Shown here: positions 34,552 to 43,617 of the stretch, one piece after another
Layout: each line of letters begins with the position of its first letter
Numbering within the stretch: the first letter of the stretch is position 1
NCBI GenBank assembly: GCA_964511665.1
Contig: CAZEHA010000011.1
Location: forward strand, 9,501 to 73,500
DNA from: JAGOEF01 sp964511665
GTDB taxonomy: Bacteria; Bacteroidota; Bacteroidia; Bacteroidales; ML635J-15
Direction of reading: 5' to 3'
DNA length: 64,000 nucleotides
Notes under the pieces: generated by a model
Seen by the model: only the letters and a program-made list of their open reading frames with translations
Told to the model about the DNA's origin: nothing
The model's database searches: none
Program-made: the position numbers and the translations under genes

Positions 34552-35943
34552 CTATTCGTCCATAAGGAACATTGGATCCCAAATGGGTAGCATCACAGGA
34601 GTCTGTTCAAGCACTTCAAGCACTTTGTCATCTACAAATTTGCGATGAACCACTACCCTGAACATATACTCGTTGAACCATTCATCGGTTAAGCTCAGGT
34701 ATCCGTTGTGGCCGTGCGATGCTCCCCAGCTGTTTTCGAATTGCCATTTCAGTGGATTTCCATTTTTGTCGAGATCTACTGCCATGAGCAGCATGGCATG
34801 TGTTGAGCCTGAGTCGAAGCTTTTAATTCGGCTTTTTTTATCCATACCAAAACTCACTCCAAACAGCGATTCATAATCGTAGTTGTTCATATCGAGTGTG
34901 CCATCGTCGTTGTTTCTGAATTTACCCACATCACACGATGCATACATGGCTTCCCCGCCTTTAATGCTGGCAATCGCAAACTTTTTGATTTCGTCTGCAG
35001 GCAAATTAATGTATTTCCAGTTGATGCCTTCAACCATATTTTTATCGTTTTCAATCTCATACAACTTAAAATATTCGCGACTTGGGTCGTTCATCAACAT
35101 CACATATTCATTGGTTTTATAGTGAGGAAAGTGTTTGGTAAAAAACGATAAGGGCGTGTATTCTTCAGGCTCTGTTGTTCTTTTACTACCGATTTCGAAG
35201 GCATAGTTGAAAGTCAGTGGTGGTTCACCCAAACAAAAGGCCAACATGCGGTATATTTCGGTTAACATTTCGGTCTTAGTATTTCGAAGAACATCGACAC
35301 CAGCGCCGCTTGCATGTTGTTCTCTTAACAATAGAGCGTCTTCGCGAAGCTTACGCTTAAGCAACTGGTTCATCTGTGCAGTGTTCTCAGAATGATAGGT
35401 TTCGGGCATAACAGATTTAGGTACCAAACCGTATTTGTTCACTAAATTGGCAAAAGAATTCCATACGCCGCCATCGCCAATGGGGTCTTTCAGCAACCAT
35501 TCCACTTTTTTATCATCAATCGCAAGCTCGGCATTTACAATGATGAGTTCCAAAAATAGATTCGCTTTTTCAAGCTGATCGAAAAAAAATAAATAATTGG
35601 TCGAAAATTCGAACGAACTCAGTTTGTGCTTTTCGATAAGCTGAGGTCTTAATATATTCAGCCCTGTAAACATCCAGCAACGCCCACTGCTTTTCTGATC
35701 GGTAATGCCCTTCACTTCTACCTTGTGCGAAAACCGGTGTTCCTCGCGACCTACATGCTGACGACTTGTGGCTATTTTCACAAGGCTGTTGCCACTTATT
35801 GCGTTCATTAGAGCCCTGTCGGCAGGCTTAGAAATATCGACACCTTTCGAAATATTCTCTAAAACATTTGTGTCGATGGTGTTTTGACTTAGTGTGAGAG
35901 CTGTACTAAAACCAAAAATCATAATAAAAGTAAAAATCCTCAT
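34552..35943 (-). CDS. Secreted C1 (bleomycin hydrolase-like) aminopeptidase
   Basis: A 463-residue papain-fold peptidase of the bleomycin hydrolase/PepC family. Catalytic Cys89 is in QKSSGRCWMFTG, His382 in SGSTHAMLL, and Asn404 in FENSWG. Unlike cytosolic PepC it has a signal peptide (MRIFTFIMIFGFSTALTLSQ), so it acts in the periplasm or outside. The family trims N-terminal residues from peptides. It is the first gene of the run leading into asnB, with an 11-base gap, an odd start for a polysaccharide locus. Confidence 0.92.
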   Translation of the reverse strand: MRIFTFIMIFGFSTALTLSQNTIDTNVLENISKGVDISKPADRALMNAISGNSLVKIATSRQHVGREEHRFSHKVEVKGITDQKSSGRCWMFTGLNILRPQLIEKHKLSSFEFSTNYLFFFDQLEKANLFLELIIVNAELAIDDKKVEWLLKDPIGDGGVWNSFANLVNKYGLVPKSVMPETYHSENTAQMNQLLKRKLREDALLLREQHASGAGVDVLRNTKTEMLTEIYRMLAFCLGEPPLTFNYAFEIGSKRTTEPEEYTPLSFFTKHFPHYKTNEYVMLMNDPSREYFKLYEIENDKNMVEGINWKYINLPADEIKKFAIASIKGGEAMYASCDVGKFRNNDDGTLDMNNYDYESLFGVSFGMDKKSRIKSFDSGSTHAMLLMAVDLDKNGNPLKWQFENSWGASHGHNGYLSLTDEWFNEYMFRVVVHRKFVDDKVLEVLEQTPVMLPIWDPMFLMDE

Positions 35944-35997
35944 CTCTGTAGCCGATAAAATATTGCTACAAAACTAACTAAAAAAGCTGAATAGAGT

Positions 35998-36030
35998 GTT
36001 AACAAAACAATGGTTTTTTAACCTGTTAAC
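35998..36030. repeat. Nested inverted repeat in the gap between the thioredoxin and pepC genes
   Basis: GTTAACA (35998-36004) pairs with TGTTAAC (36024-36030), and inside it GGTTTT...AACC can form a second stem. The 176-base gap 35944-36119 otherwise holds only AT-rich sequence with a TAGTTTTG-like -7 element (35969-35976, minus). It could be a weak terminator for the thioredoxin gene or an operator. Confidence 0.35.
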
Positions 36031-36119
36031 TTAAAGGTAACTTTGCGTAATTATGCAGTACAAACAAGCATAAGTTGGTTTTATAAAAACCTATCTCCGA
36101 TGTAAGTGTTACAATAAAA

Positions 36120-36527
36120 CTAAATATGGATGTTAATCAATCCTTTCAATTCCGATTTTTGTTGTAGTCCGGCAGCTTCCCATACAGGTTTTCCTGAACT
36201 GTACAGAATAAGGGCAGGTATTCCCGTAATTTGAAAGCGACTTGCCAAATTTCCATATATATCAACATCTACCTTTAACACTATGAGTTTGCCGTCCATT
36301 TCTGTAGCCAATTCATCGAGAATAGGCGACTGAACTTTGCAAGGTCTACACCATTCTGCATGAAAATCGACAAGAACCAGATTATTTTCTGAAATAATAT
36401 TATCGAAATCTTTTTCACTGTGCAGGTTGATTACATACTTGTTATTACTTTCAGACCCACCTCCACGCGAACAAGCAGCCGTAATCAAGGTAATCACCGT
36501 AAACAATACTATTATTATCGATTTCAT
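36120..36527 (-). CDS. Thioredoxin-fold lipoprotein
   Basis: A 135-residue protein with lipobox ITAAC (Cys19) and a thioredoxin domain with the redox site WCRPC (59-63) and the cis-proline region TGIPALILYSSG. It is likely anchored in the envelope and acts as a disulfide reductase or exchange protein there. Its ATG overlaps the stop of the small membrane gene upstream (ATGA), so the two are coupled. Length equals a single thioredoxin domain plus tether. Confidence 0.92.
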   Translation of the reverse strand: MKSIIIVLFTVITLITAACSRGGGSESNNKYVINLHSEKDFDNIISENNLVLVDFHAEWCRPCKVQSPILDELATEMDGKLIVLKVDVDIYGNLASRFQITGIPALILYSSGKPVWEAAGLQQKSELKGLINIHI

Positions 36528-36751
36528 ATTTGCTGATTTTCCTTTTTGTTTGTTTTAAAAAGACCGGCTACCAGAAAGCCCAAAATGCCTCCGTACAAGG
36601 TGCTCAGATACCATTTCGATTGAATGGGGCAAGAACCACTTGCACATCCCACAAAGTACCAGTAGGCGAATCCGGCAATGGCTCCCAAAAAACTGAAGAC
36701 AAACTTAAGCCGGTGTTTTAACAAAAAATCTTTTATTACTGCTGTTTTCAT
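36524..36751 (-). CDS. Small membrane protein, DUF6132-like
   Basis: A 75-residue protein with two membrane helices (about 14-33 and 49-66) separated by a conserved GCASGSCPIQS loop. This is the look of DUF6132 proteins, often encoded beside rhodanese or thioredoxin-like genes in Bacteroidota. The two loop cysteines could take part in thiol exchange with the adjacent thioredoxin lipoprotein (inference). ATG 36751 is chosen over one seven codons upstream for its normal N-terminus. Confidence 0.75.
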   Translation of the reverse strand: MKTAVIKDFLLKHRLKFVFSFLGAIAGFAYWYFVGCASGSCPIQSKWYLSTLYGGILGFLVAGLFKTNKKENQQI

Positions 36752-36781
36752 GTGATAAAAACAGAAATACAACAGTTTTGT

Positions 36782-37432
36782 TTAAGGCAAGATCATTTTC
36801 TTGAGTTCTACAATAGCTGCTTCAATTCCTACACCGGTTTCATACACATTAGAAGCCAACATATAGCAGGGAGTGGTGATTACTTTATTTTTCCAATCAA
36901 CAAATGCCTCGTTGTAATTACAACTTTTATGGCTACCTCCAAGTGCTTCAATGTGTTTGGCTGTTTTACTGTCGTTTCCAATAGTAACAGCAGCCCCAAG
37001 CACTTTGGCAACAATTACCGGGGCTATGCATAGGGCAACAATCGGTTTTTGTGCGCTGTGCATCGCTTTTAAAACCAATACTAAATCATTGTGCACTTTG
37101 CAGTTTTCGCCATCGAAGGCATAAGTGCTGAGGTTTTTGGCTGCTCCAAAACCACCGGGCATCAGTAAACCATCGAAATCATCAGAAGAAAACTCTCTGA
37201 GTGGTTTAATATTCCCTCGGGCAATGCGTGCCGCTTCAATCAGCACATTTCGCTTATCGCTAGAAACCTCTCCGGTGAGATGATTAATTACATGATACTG
37301 ATTGATGTCGGGAGCAAAACATTGATATTCGAATCCATATTTGCTCAAAGCATACAAACCTAGAGTTGCCTCATGTATCTCACTGCCATCGTACACACCA
37401 CATCCCGAAAGAATTACTGCAATCTTTGCCAT
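36782..37432 (-). CDS. elbB: ElbB-like glyoxalase III / DJ-1 superfamily protein
   Basis: A 216-residue class I glutamine amidotransferase-like protein. MAKIAVILSGCGVYDGSEIHE, LMPGGFGAAKNLS and the nucleophile-elbow region VALCIAPVI are characteristic of ElbB (enhancing lycopene biosynthesis protein), an isoprenoid-pathway-associated glyoxalase. The GPTSH-like end reads TPCYMLASNVYETGVGIEAAI. It is cytosolic. It lies eight bases downstream of... the T9SS cargo gene stop on the same strand is upstream at 37440, so cotranscription is possible but functionally unlinked. Confidence 0.9.
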   Translation of the reverse strand: MAKIAVILSGCGVYDGSEIHEATLGLYALSKYGFEYQCFAPDINQYHVINHLTGEVSSDKRNVLIEAARIARGNIKPLREFSSDDFDGLLMPGGFGAAKNLSTYAFDGENCKVHNDLVLVLKAMHSAQKPIVALCIAPVIVAKVLGAAVTIGNDSKTAKHIEALGGSHKSCNYNEAFVDWKNKVITTPCYMLASNVYETGVGIEAAIVELKKMILP

Positions 37433-37439
37433 TGTATGT

Positions 37440-38297
37440 TTATTTGGTTAATATCAATTTATGGCTGCTTACCACATTGTTTTTGTTGATTTGAACCACA
37501 TAATTCCCGTTGGGCAGGGTGTTCAAATTGATGCGGTCGGCTTCAAAATTATTAATTTCCATCACCTTTTTTCCCAACATATTGTAGATAGTGATGTCGG
37601 CATTTCTTGCATTATTCACGAACAAATTGCCTTTTGAAGGGTTGGGATAAATTGTAATTTTATCGCTGCTGCGATTAAAACTGTTCGATGAAACAAAATC
37701 GCCCAAGCTGAAAGTGTCGGCCTTTAGCCAACTCCCGGCCGTAAGCGTTCCCACTTCATATCCTATCATTGTGCTGTTACCTCCCGATGTTATGCCCATT
37801 TGAATGCTGTCGGGGATTCCCCAGGTGTACCACTGAATATTGAGGGTGAACTGAGTCCAAGAGTTTTGCACTCCTCCAAACATTGTGTCAGCCGATGCAA
37901 TAATGTTCCCGTTGTTGGTAAGCCTGATGTAAAAGAGGGCCGTATCGCCTTCAGCCAAATTATATTTTATAAAACCGGTAACACTACCGGGCACCGAACT
38001 ATAGGGCTCTCCGGGAATAGCCGACAGATTTACCAGCTTTCCAATGGTGGCCATGCCGGGTTGTAACCCAAAGATAGAACTCTTGGTTTCGAGTTTCAAT
38101 GCTGAGGCTCCACTGTGTACATCGCTGCTTTCTTTTGAGGCATTCAGAGTTACCCAGCCATTCAGATTATCGCCAATCATGCTGCTTGTCCAGTTCTCGA
38201 AGCCTAAATTGTTTACCCCATCCTGAGCGATTGCTCTATTGTCATTAATTATAATTAGTCCAAGTATAGCGGGTATTAGTAAGTATAGTTTTTTCAT
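37440..38297 (-). CDS. T9SS-secreted protein with beta-sandwich domain
   Basis: A 285-residue protein with a signal peptide ending near IAQD (about residue 25). A jelly-roll-like domain follows (about 28-205; NLGFENWTSSMIGDNLNGWV, SGASALKLETKS, NSWTQFTLNIQWY), resembling PCMD or carbohydrate-binding folds. The last about 75 residues form a type A sorting domain (ITIYPNPSKGNLFVNN, YNMLGKKVMEI, LNTLPNGNYVVQI, KLILTK) for T9SS export and surface attachment. It shows that the organism has a T9SS, consistent with gldD. No catalytic motif is visible; it may bind glycans. Confidence 0.88.
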   Translation of the reverse strand: MKKLYLLIPAILGLIIINDNRAIAQDGVNNLGFENWTSSMIGDNLNGWVTLNASKESSDVHSGASALKLETKSSIFGLQPGMATIGKLVNLSAIPGEPYSSVPGSVTGFIKYNLAEGDTALFYIRLTNNGNIIASADTMFGGVQNSWTQFTLNIQWYTWGIPDSIQMGITSGGNSTMIGYEVGTLTAGSWLKADTFSLGDFVSSNSFNRSSDKITIYPNPSKGNLFVNNARNADITIYNMLGKKVMEINNFEADRINLNTLPNGNYVVQINKNNVVSSHKLILTK

Positions 38298-38463
38298 CGA
38301 TATTATATTTTTAATTCATATACGCATTTATTTCTTTATACAAGAATTATGCAAAAAAGTTCAGTTAAATTTATGTTTTACAAAAAATATTCACAAAAGC
38401 TCTATTTGGCTTCAATAAGTATTTCCCGTAAATTAACAGTCGAAATGTTTGTTTTTAATGAAT

Positions 38464-39177
38464 TTACCCATGCATGGGGAACTCCATCAGAAGAATCATA
38501 CTGTCTTTTTCAGCTTCCATAGTAACACTCTCGAAATCGCTTATACCAATGCCATCGCGTCGGTTTAAGCTGATGCTGCCAATATTCAGACTTCCCTGTA
38601 TTACAAAAATGTAAACACCGTTGCCCGGTTTGTAGAGATTGTAATCCCACACCTGCTTACTCGTAGTAAGAGCCATGCTAAACCATGCATTTTGATGGAT
38701 ATACACCGTAGTGTCTGACGGCTGTGGTGTAAGTATCAGATGTAGCCTATTTCGCATCGACTCGAAGTCGAGTTTTTGTTGCTGGTAGCGTGGACTATGG
38801 TTCTTTTTATCGGGGAACAGCCATATTTGTAACAATTTCACCGGTTTCTCTTTATCGGGGTTAAACTCACTATGTAAAATGCCTGTTCCGGCACTCATCA
38901 CCTGTATCTCACCCTTTTCGATAACTGAAGAATTTCCCATATTGTCGCGATGCTGCAATTTGCCCTCGAGAGGTATGGTAATAATTTCCATATTATCGTG
39001 AGGATGCATGCCAAAACCCTGACCGGCAGCCACCTCGTCATCATTCAGAACTCTGAGAACCCCATAATGTATGCGTTCGGCATCGTAGTATTCGCCAAAG
39101 CTAAACGAATAACGTGTTTTTAGCCATCCATAGTTGGCGCTGCCACGAGTTTCCGATTTAAATATTGTTGTTTTCAT
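38464..39177 (-). CDS. Pirin family protein
   Basis: A 237-residue bicupin. The N-terminal cupin holds the metal ligands in GMHPHDNMEIITI with a further His/Glu in ILHSEFN; the pirin signature SFGEYYDAERIHYGVLRVLNDD is clear. The C-terminal cupin is degenerate. Bacterial pirins include quercetin 2,3-dioxygenases and regulators of pyruvate metabolism; which applies here is unknown. It stands alone, with about 160 bases below and 260 above without genes. Confidence 0.9.
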   Translation of the reverse strand: MKTTIFKSETRGSANYGWLKTRYSFSFGEYYDAERIHYGVLRVLNDDEVAAGQGFGMHPHDNMEIITIPLEGKLQHRDNMGNSSVIEKGEIQVMSAGTGILHSEFNPDKEKPVKLLQIWLFPDKKNHSPRYQQQKLDFESMRNRLHLILTPQPSDTTVYIHQNAWFSMALTTSKQVWDYNLYKPGNGVYIFVIQGSLNIGSISLNRRDGIGISDFESVTMEAEKDSMILLMEFPMHG

Positions 39178-39436
39178 TGAAGCGAAAAGATTGTTTTACT
39201 TATTAACCGGTTTTACCACATCTATGTTCAGTAAATATACTTTCTGAGAATGTTGAATTTCAAACATTCTACAAAAACCAATCATAGTTTTTCAGCTATA
39301 GAAATACCTGAATTTCCCTAACCACATTAGTTAGCAGATTGGGCTCTGGAGCCATTTGAACTCCGATGAGGAATAAGAGCTGGCACTTCGAGAGCCTCAG
39401 TGCCAAAATTTTAGAATGCTTTGTGCCTTGGTTTTT
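39178..39436. other. 259-base intergenic region
   Basis: It lies between the S9 peptidase end and the pirin start. Only a hairpin (TGGCACT 39381-39387 with AGTGCCA 39399-39405) stands out, positioned to act as a weak terminator for the peptidase operon on the minus strand but without a T-run. No small gene is convincing. Confidence 0.5.
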
Positions 39437-41530
39437 TTACTTCAACCATTTATCGAGCCACGAGCGAAACTCGCGCTGCCACAGAATGGCATTTTGTGGT
39501 TTCAGCACAAAGTGGGTTTCGTCGGGGAAAATAAGCAAGCGTGCCGGAACATTGTTCAAACGGGCTGCATTGTAGGCTTGCAGGCTTTCGGTGTAAGGTA
39601 TCCTGAAATCGTTACCGCCCGATATTATCAAAATTGGGGTATCCCATTTATCAACAAAGCGGTGGGGTGAGTTGGCATACGATTTCTGGGCAATGGCATT
39701 GTTTTTATCCCAATAGGGCCCGCCCAGATCGAAGTTCACAAAAAACATTTCTTCGGTTGCTGCATATTGACTCTCGAGGTTGAACATACCACAATGCGAA
39801 ATAAAAGCCTTGAAACGGCCTTCGTGGTGCCCGGCAAGCCAAAACACCGAAAATCCTCCATAGCTTGCGCCTACCGCTCCCAGACGGTTTTCGTCGACAT
39901 AGGGTTCTTCAGCCAGCGCATCAATTGCGCTTAGGTAATCTTGCATGTTTTGGCCACCATAATCACCACTGATTTGTCGGTTCCATTCCTGTCCGAATCC
40001 GGGAACACCCCTTCGGTTGGGAGCCACCACGATATATCCACCGGCAGCCATCATCTGAAAATTCCATCGATACGAAAAGAACTGGCTAACGGCACTTTGT
40101 GGTCCACCCTGACAATACAAAATGGCCGGATAATTTCTGGTTGAGTCGAAATGGGGTGGATAAATTACCCATGTAAGCATTTGTTTTTTGTCGGAGGTTT
40201 CTATCCATCGTTCCTCTACCCTACCCATTTTAATAAAGTCGTAAATATGCTTATTCACAAAACTGAGTTGTGTGTCGCTACCATCGGGTTCTATTCTGAA
40301 TATCTCGGTAGCCATACTCATGCTCATTTTTAAAGCCAACATGGTTTTCCCTGCTTTGGCAATTGAAGTGTAATCGTGGGTACCCTTTGTTAGCATAGTG
40401 ATACTTGCGTTCTCGGTATTCAAATTATAAATCTGATGGGTTCCGTGAATCACACTGATAAAGTAGAGTTCTCCGCTATTTTCGTTCCACACCAGATTGG
40501 CGGCCGGCTGATCGAACTTTTCGCTCATGTTCACAACACTGCCCGTAGCCAAATCCATTAGCATAATACGGTCTTTGTCTGATTCATAACCCGGCGTTTC
40601 CATACTTAACCAGGCAAGGTATTTCATATCGGGCGAAAACACAGGGTATTTATCGTATCCGGGCATATCTTCCGAAACATTTATTGTTTTACGTGTTTCG
40701 GTGTTGTACACATAAATATCAGAGTTTGTATTTAATGCATACTCGCTGCCCTGATATTTTTTACAGGTGTATGCAATGCTTTTCGAGTTGCTGCTCCACA
40801 CCATCTCGGCATTGTCGAAGTAGGGGCTCATGGGAGCATCCCAATATTCGCCAAACATAATGTCTTCGGGTTCAGAGATGTTACCGTTTTCGAATCCTGC
40901 AATAAAAATATGACTATAGAAGTTGTCGTTCCAATGGTTCCAATGGCGATACATCAGGTCGTCGGCTATATACACCTTGGCTAATGGCAGGTCAGGGTAC
41001 CAGTTGCTCAAATCTTCGCCCACTTTTACTTCTTTGCAATAAAGTATCTTAGAGTTATCGGGCGATATTTCGAAACTTCCGAGCCCGTTGAGCAATGTGT
41101 CGCACAAACGACGATTACTCCCATCGGCATTCATTGAGAACAATTGTGAGTCGCCGTTTTCGTCGCAGATAAAATAAATTTGTTTGGCATCGGCCGACCA
41201 ACGCATATTGTAGCAGTTGAATGCTCCCTGAGTAAGCTTTTTTTGCTCGCCTTTATCGGTATCAGCCAAATAGATATGTGTATATCCTTTGTTTTCTTCG
41301 ATGCTATAGTAGCTAATCGTAAATAGTACATTCTTTCCATCGGGCGCTAGTTGCATTTCGCCAATGCGACCAAATTTCCACAGGATTTCGGGTGTGAGAA
41401 CGCCTCCACTTTTTTCTTCATCGGTTAAACTCACATCAACCATGGTGCATTGGTCTTTTTTATCGGGCACACAAGCCAACATCAGCCATCCGCTAAACGC
41501 AAACAGCATAGTAATAATGATAATTCTCAT
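39437..41530 (-). CDS. S9 family prolyl oligopeptidase-type lipoprotein
   Basis: A 697-residue serine peptidase with lipobox LMLAC (Cys about 20). A seven-bladed propeller (about 40-430; repeated LAPDGKNVLF, WSADAKQIYF and SPDMKYLAW segments) precedes the alpha/beta-hydrolase domain. Catalytic residues are Ser556 (GASYGG), Asp641 (GGNDFRIP) and His673 (DETHFV). It probably trims oligopeptides at the outer membrane or in the periplasm, as expected for asaccharolytic or peptide-using species. It follows the TPR lipoprotein by 13 bases and ends the bcp-recA operon. Confidence 0.94.
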   Translation of the reverse strand: MRIIIITMLFAFSGWLMLACVPDKKDQCTMVDVSLTDEEKSGGVLTPEILWKFGRIGEMQLAPDGKNVLFTISYYSIEENKGYTHIYLADTDKGEQKKLTQGAFNCYNMRWSADAKQIYFICDENGDSQLFSMNADGSNRRLCDTLLNGLGSFEISPDNSKILYCKEVKVGEDLSNWYPDLPLAKVYIADDLMYRHWNHWNDNFYSHIFIAGFENGNISEPEDIMFGEYWDAPMSPYFDNAEMVWSSNSKSIAYTCKKYQGSEYALNTNSDIYVYNTETRKTINVSEDMPGYDKYPVFSPDMKYLAWLSMETPGYESDKDRIMLMDLATGSVVNMSEKFDQPAANLVWNENSGELYFISVIHGTHQIYNLNTENASITMLTKGTHDYTSIAKAGKTMLALKMSMSMATEIFRIEPDGSDTQLSFVNKHIYDFIKMGRVEERWIETSDKKQMLTWVIYPPHFDSTRNYPAILYCQGGPQSAVSQFFSYRWNFQMMAAGGYIVVAPNRRGVPGFGQEWNRQISGDYGGQNMQDYLSAIDALAEEPYVDENRLGAVGASYGGFSVFWLAGHHEGRFKAFISHCGMFNLESQYAATEEMFFVNFDLGGPYWDKNNAIAQKSYANSPHRFVDKWDTPILIISGGNDFRIPYTESLQAYNAARLNNVPARLLIFPDETHFVLKPQNAILWQREFRSWLDKWLK

Positions 41531-41543
41531 AGTGCTTTTTTTA

Positions 41544-42593
41544 TTATTGTTTTGTAATTCGGTCGATGCGATTCAGTCCGTCAACAGCAAACTCGAAGTT
41601 GGGCACCAGTTCGAGTGCTTTATAGTAATCGGCTTTGGCTTCGGCAAATTTACCCATATTTTCGAATGCGAGGCCTCTGTTATAATATGCTTCGGGCGAT
41701 TTGGGTCGTATCTCGATAGCGTTGGCAAACAGGAGTCGGGCTTTCTCAAAATCGTCTTCATACACCAGCAGATAATATCCCATGTTGTAGTTGGCCTGAT
41801 AGTCAGAGCTATCGACACGAAGTGCTTTTTCGTACACCTCGCGTGTTTTTTCGTAAAAACCAAATTTTTCGTAACACAAACCTGCATTTAGTAATATTAG
41901 CAGGTTTTCGGGGAAAAGACGTGTTGCAGTATTAAAATACTCTACTGCCAGCGGGTCACCACGATCGCAATACATCATAGCAAGCATGTTGTAAGCTTCT
42001 GTATGATTCTGATTGTATTCGATGGTTTTACGCAAGGCTTCGGTTGTTGCCTGAAACATATTGTTTTCTTTGTAAACCATAGCCTTAAGGTAGTAGGTCT
42101 TATCGCTTTGCTTAGCCGCTTGTTCAATAAATGCAATTTCGGCCAAGGCATCGTCGTATTGCTTAACGTAAAAAAACAATTGGGCTCTCTTAAACCGCGC
42201 ATCGGTGTTCTGCGGATAGCGTGCAATACATTTGTCGAGATATTCTTTCGATTTCTCCGACTTACCCAGCATAAGAAAATAGTCACCGGCAGTGAGCAGA
42301 TACACCGGGTTTAAAGAATCGAGTTTCAATGCAATTTCGATATCGTTAGCCGCTTCGTTCACATTTCCCTGCTCAAAGTACAACGCCGATCGCTGAAAAA
42401 ACAATGCATGCTGTCGTGGATTTTTTCGAATTTTCTCCGAAATTTTGGCAATATCATCGATAGAATCTGATGGCATTGGGTTAACAACGGGCTTATCGGT
42501 ATTTTTTGAGCACGAGTCGCACGAAATTGAACAAACCGCCAGCAGCACAAATGCCAATGCAAGCGGCATTGCAGTGATACCAAATTTCTTCAT
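41544..42593 (-). CDS. TPR-repeat lipoprotein
   Basis: A roughly 349-residue protein with lipobox VCSISC (Cys about 25) and eight or more tetratricopeptide repeats (ALFFQRSALYFEQGNVNEAAND, ARFKRAQLFFYVKQYDDALAEI, LNAGLCYEKFGFYEKTREVYEKAL, EAYYNRGLAFENMGKFAEAKADYYKAL). It is a scaffold without catalytic residues. The start overlaps the recA stop (TAATG) with two candidate ATGs (42599, 42593). Being second after recA is unusual for an envelope protein. Confidence 0.85.
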   Translation of the reverse strand: MKKFGITAMPLALAFVLLAVCSISCDSCSKNTDKPVVNPMPSDSIDDIAKISEKIRKNPRQHALFFQRSALYFEQGNVNEAANDIEIALKLDSLNPVYLLTAGDYFLMLGKSEKSKEYLDKCIARYPQNTDARFKRAQLFFYVKQYDDALAEIAFIEQAAKQSDKTYYLKAMVYKENNMFQATTEALRKTIEYNQNHTEAYNMLAMMYCDRGDPLAVEYFNTATRLFPENLLILLNAGLCYEKFGFYEKTREVYEKALRVDSSDYQANYNMGYYLLVYEDDFEKARLLFANAIEIRPKSPEAYYNRGLAFENMGKFAEAKADYYKALELVPNFEFAVDGLNRIDRITKQ

Positions 42594-42598
42594 TAACA

Positions 42599-43612
42599 TT
42601 AGTTTGCTTCCAGTTTGGCAATAATTTTCTTTTCGAGTTCTTCCGACAATTCAGGATTATCGGAGAGTAACTGCTTCACCGCATCGCGTCCCTGCCCAAG
42701 TTTTGTTTCGCCATAACTAAACCACGAACCGCTTTTTTTAATGATTTCGTATTCCACTCCCAGATCAATTATCTCTCCTATTTTGCTGATACCTTCGCCA
42801 TACACAATATCGAATTCAGCTTTTTTGAAAGGAGGTGCCATTTTGTTTTTTACGACTTTTACGCGGGTTCGGCTACCGGTAACATCGTCGCTGTCTTTTA
42901 TTTGCGAGATTCGACGAATGTCGAGGCGTATGCTCGAATAAAACTTGAGTGCATTCCCACCGGTGGTTGTTTCGGGGCTGCCAAACATAACACCAATTTT
43001 ATCGCGCAACTGGTTGATAAAGATACAACAAGTTTGTGTGCGATTGATGTTAGCAGTAAGCTTACGCAGGGCCTGCGACATAAGCCGTGCCTGGAGACCC
43101 ATTTTACTGTCGCCCATTTCTCCTTCTATTTCGGCTTTGGGGGTTAAGGCAGCTACCGAGTCGATTACAACAATATCGATGGCCCCTGAGCGAATCAGAT
43201 TATCGGTAATTTCGAGTGCTTGTTCGCCATTGTCGGGTTGCGAAATAAAAAGGTTTTGGGTATCGACACCCAGTTTTTCGGCATATGACCGGTCGAAAGC
43301 ATGCTCGGCATCGATAAATGCGGCAATACCTCCCAGTTTTTGCGCTTCGGCAATAGCCGTAATAGCCAAGGTGGTTTTACCCGATGATTCAGGACCATAA
43401 ATTTCGATAACCCTACCGCGCGGATAGCCTCCAATACCAAGAGCATAGTCGAGACTCACCGAACCGGATGGAATAACAGGTACATCTTCAATCACTTTTT
43501 CGCCCAATTTCATAATAGCACCTTTGCCATAATCTTTTTCGATTTTACCTATGGTTAGCTGCAATGCTTTTAGTTTTTCGAGACGAATATCGTCGCTTGT
43601 GTTTTTTGCCAT
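42599..43612 (-). CDS. recA: Recombinase RecA
   Basis: A 337-residue RecA with Walker A GPESSGKTT (73-81), the VIDSVAALTPKAEIEGEMGD loop 1 region, INQLRDKIGVMFGSPETTTGGNALKFYSS (loop 2, DNA binding), and a short C-terminal tail. It drives strand exchange and SOS induction. No SOS box was recognised in the five-base gap upstream, so expression probably comes from the bcp promoter. Length is slightly below E. coli RecA, as usual in this phylum. Confidence 0.98.
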   Translation of the reverse strand: MAKNTSDDIRLEKLKALQLTIGKIEKDYGKGAIMKLGEKVIEDVPVIPSGSVSLDYALGIGGYPRGRVIEIYGPESSGKTTLAITAIAEAQKLGGIAAFIDAEHAFDRSYAEKLGVDTQNLFISQPDNGEQALEITDNLIRSGAIDIVVIDSVAALTPKAEIEGEMGDSKMGLQARLMSQALRKLTANINRTQTCCIFINQLRDKIGVMFGSPETTTGGNALKFYSSIRLDIRRISQIKDSDDVTGSRTRVKVVKNKMAPPFKKAEFDIVYGEGISKIGEIIDLGVEYEIIKKSGSWFSYGETKLGQGRDAVKQLLSDNPELSEELEKKIIAKLEAN

Positions 43613-43617
43613 AATAT

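Noticed and set aside
39341..39352. GGCTC/GAGCC mini-palindrome between the S9 peptidase and pirin genes
   Set aside because: Five-bp stem with a two-base loop; too short to claim function.
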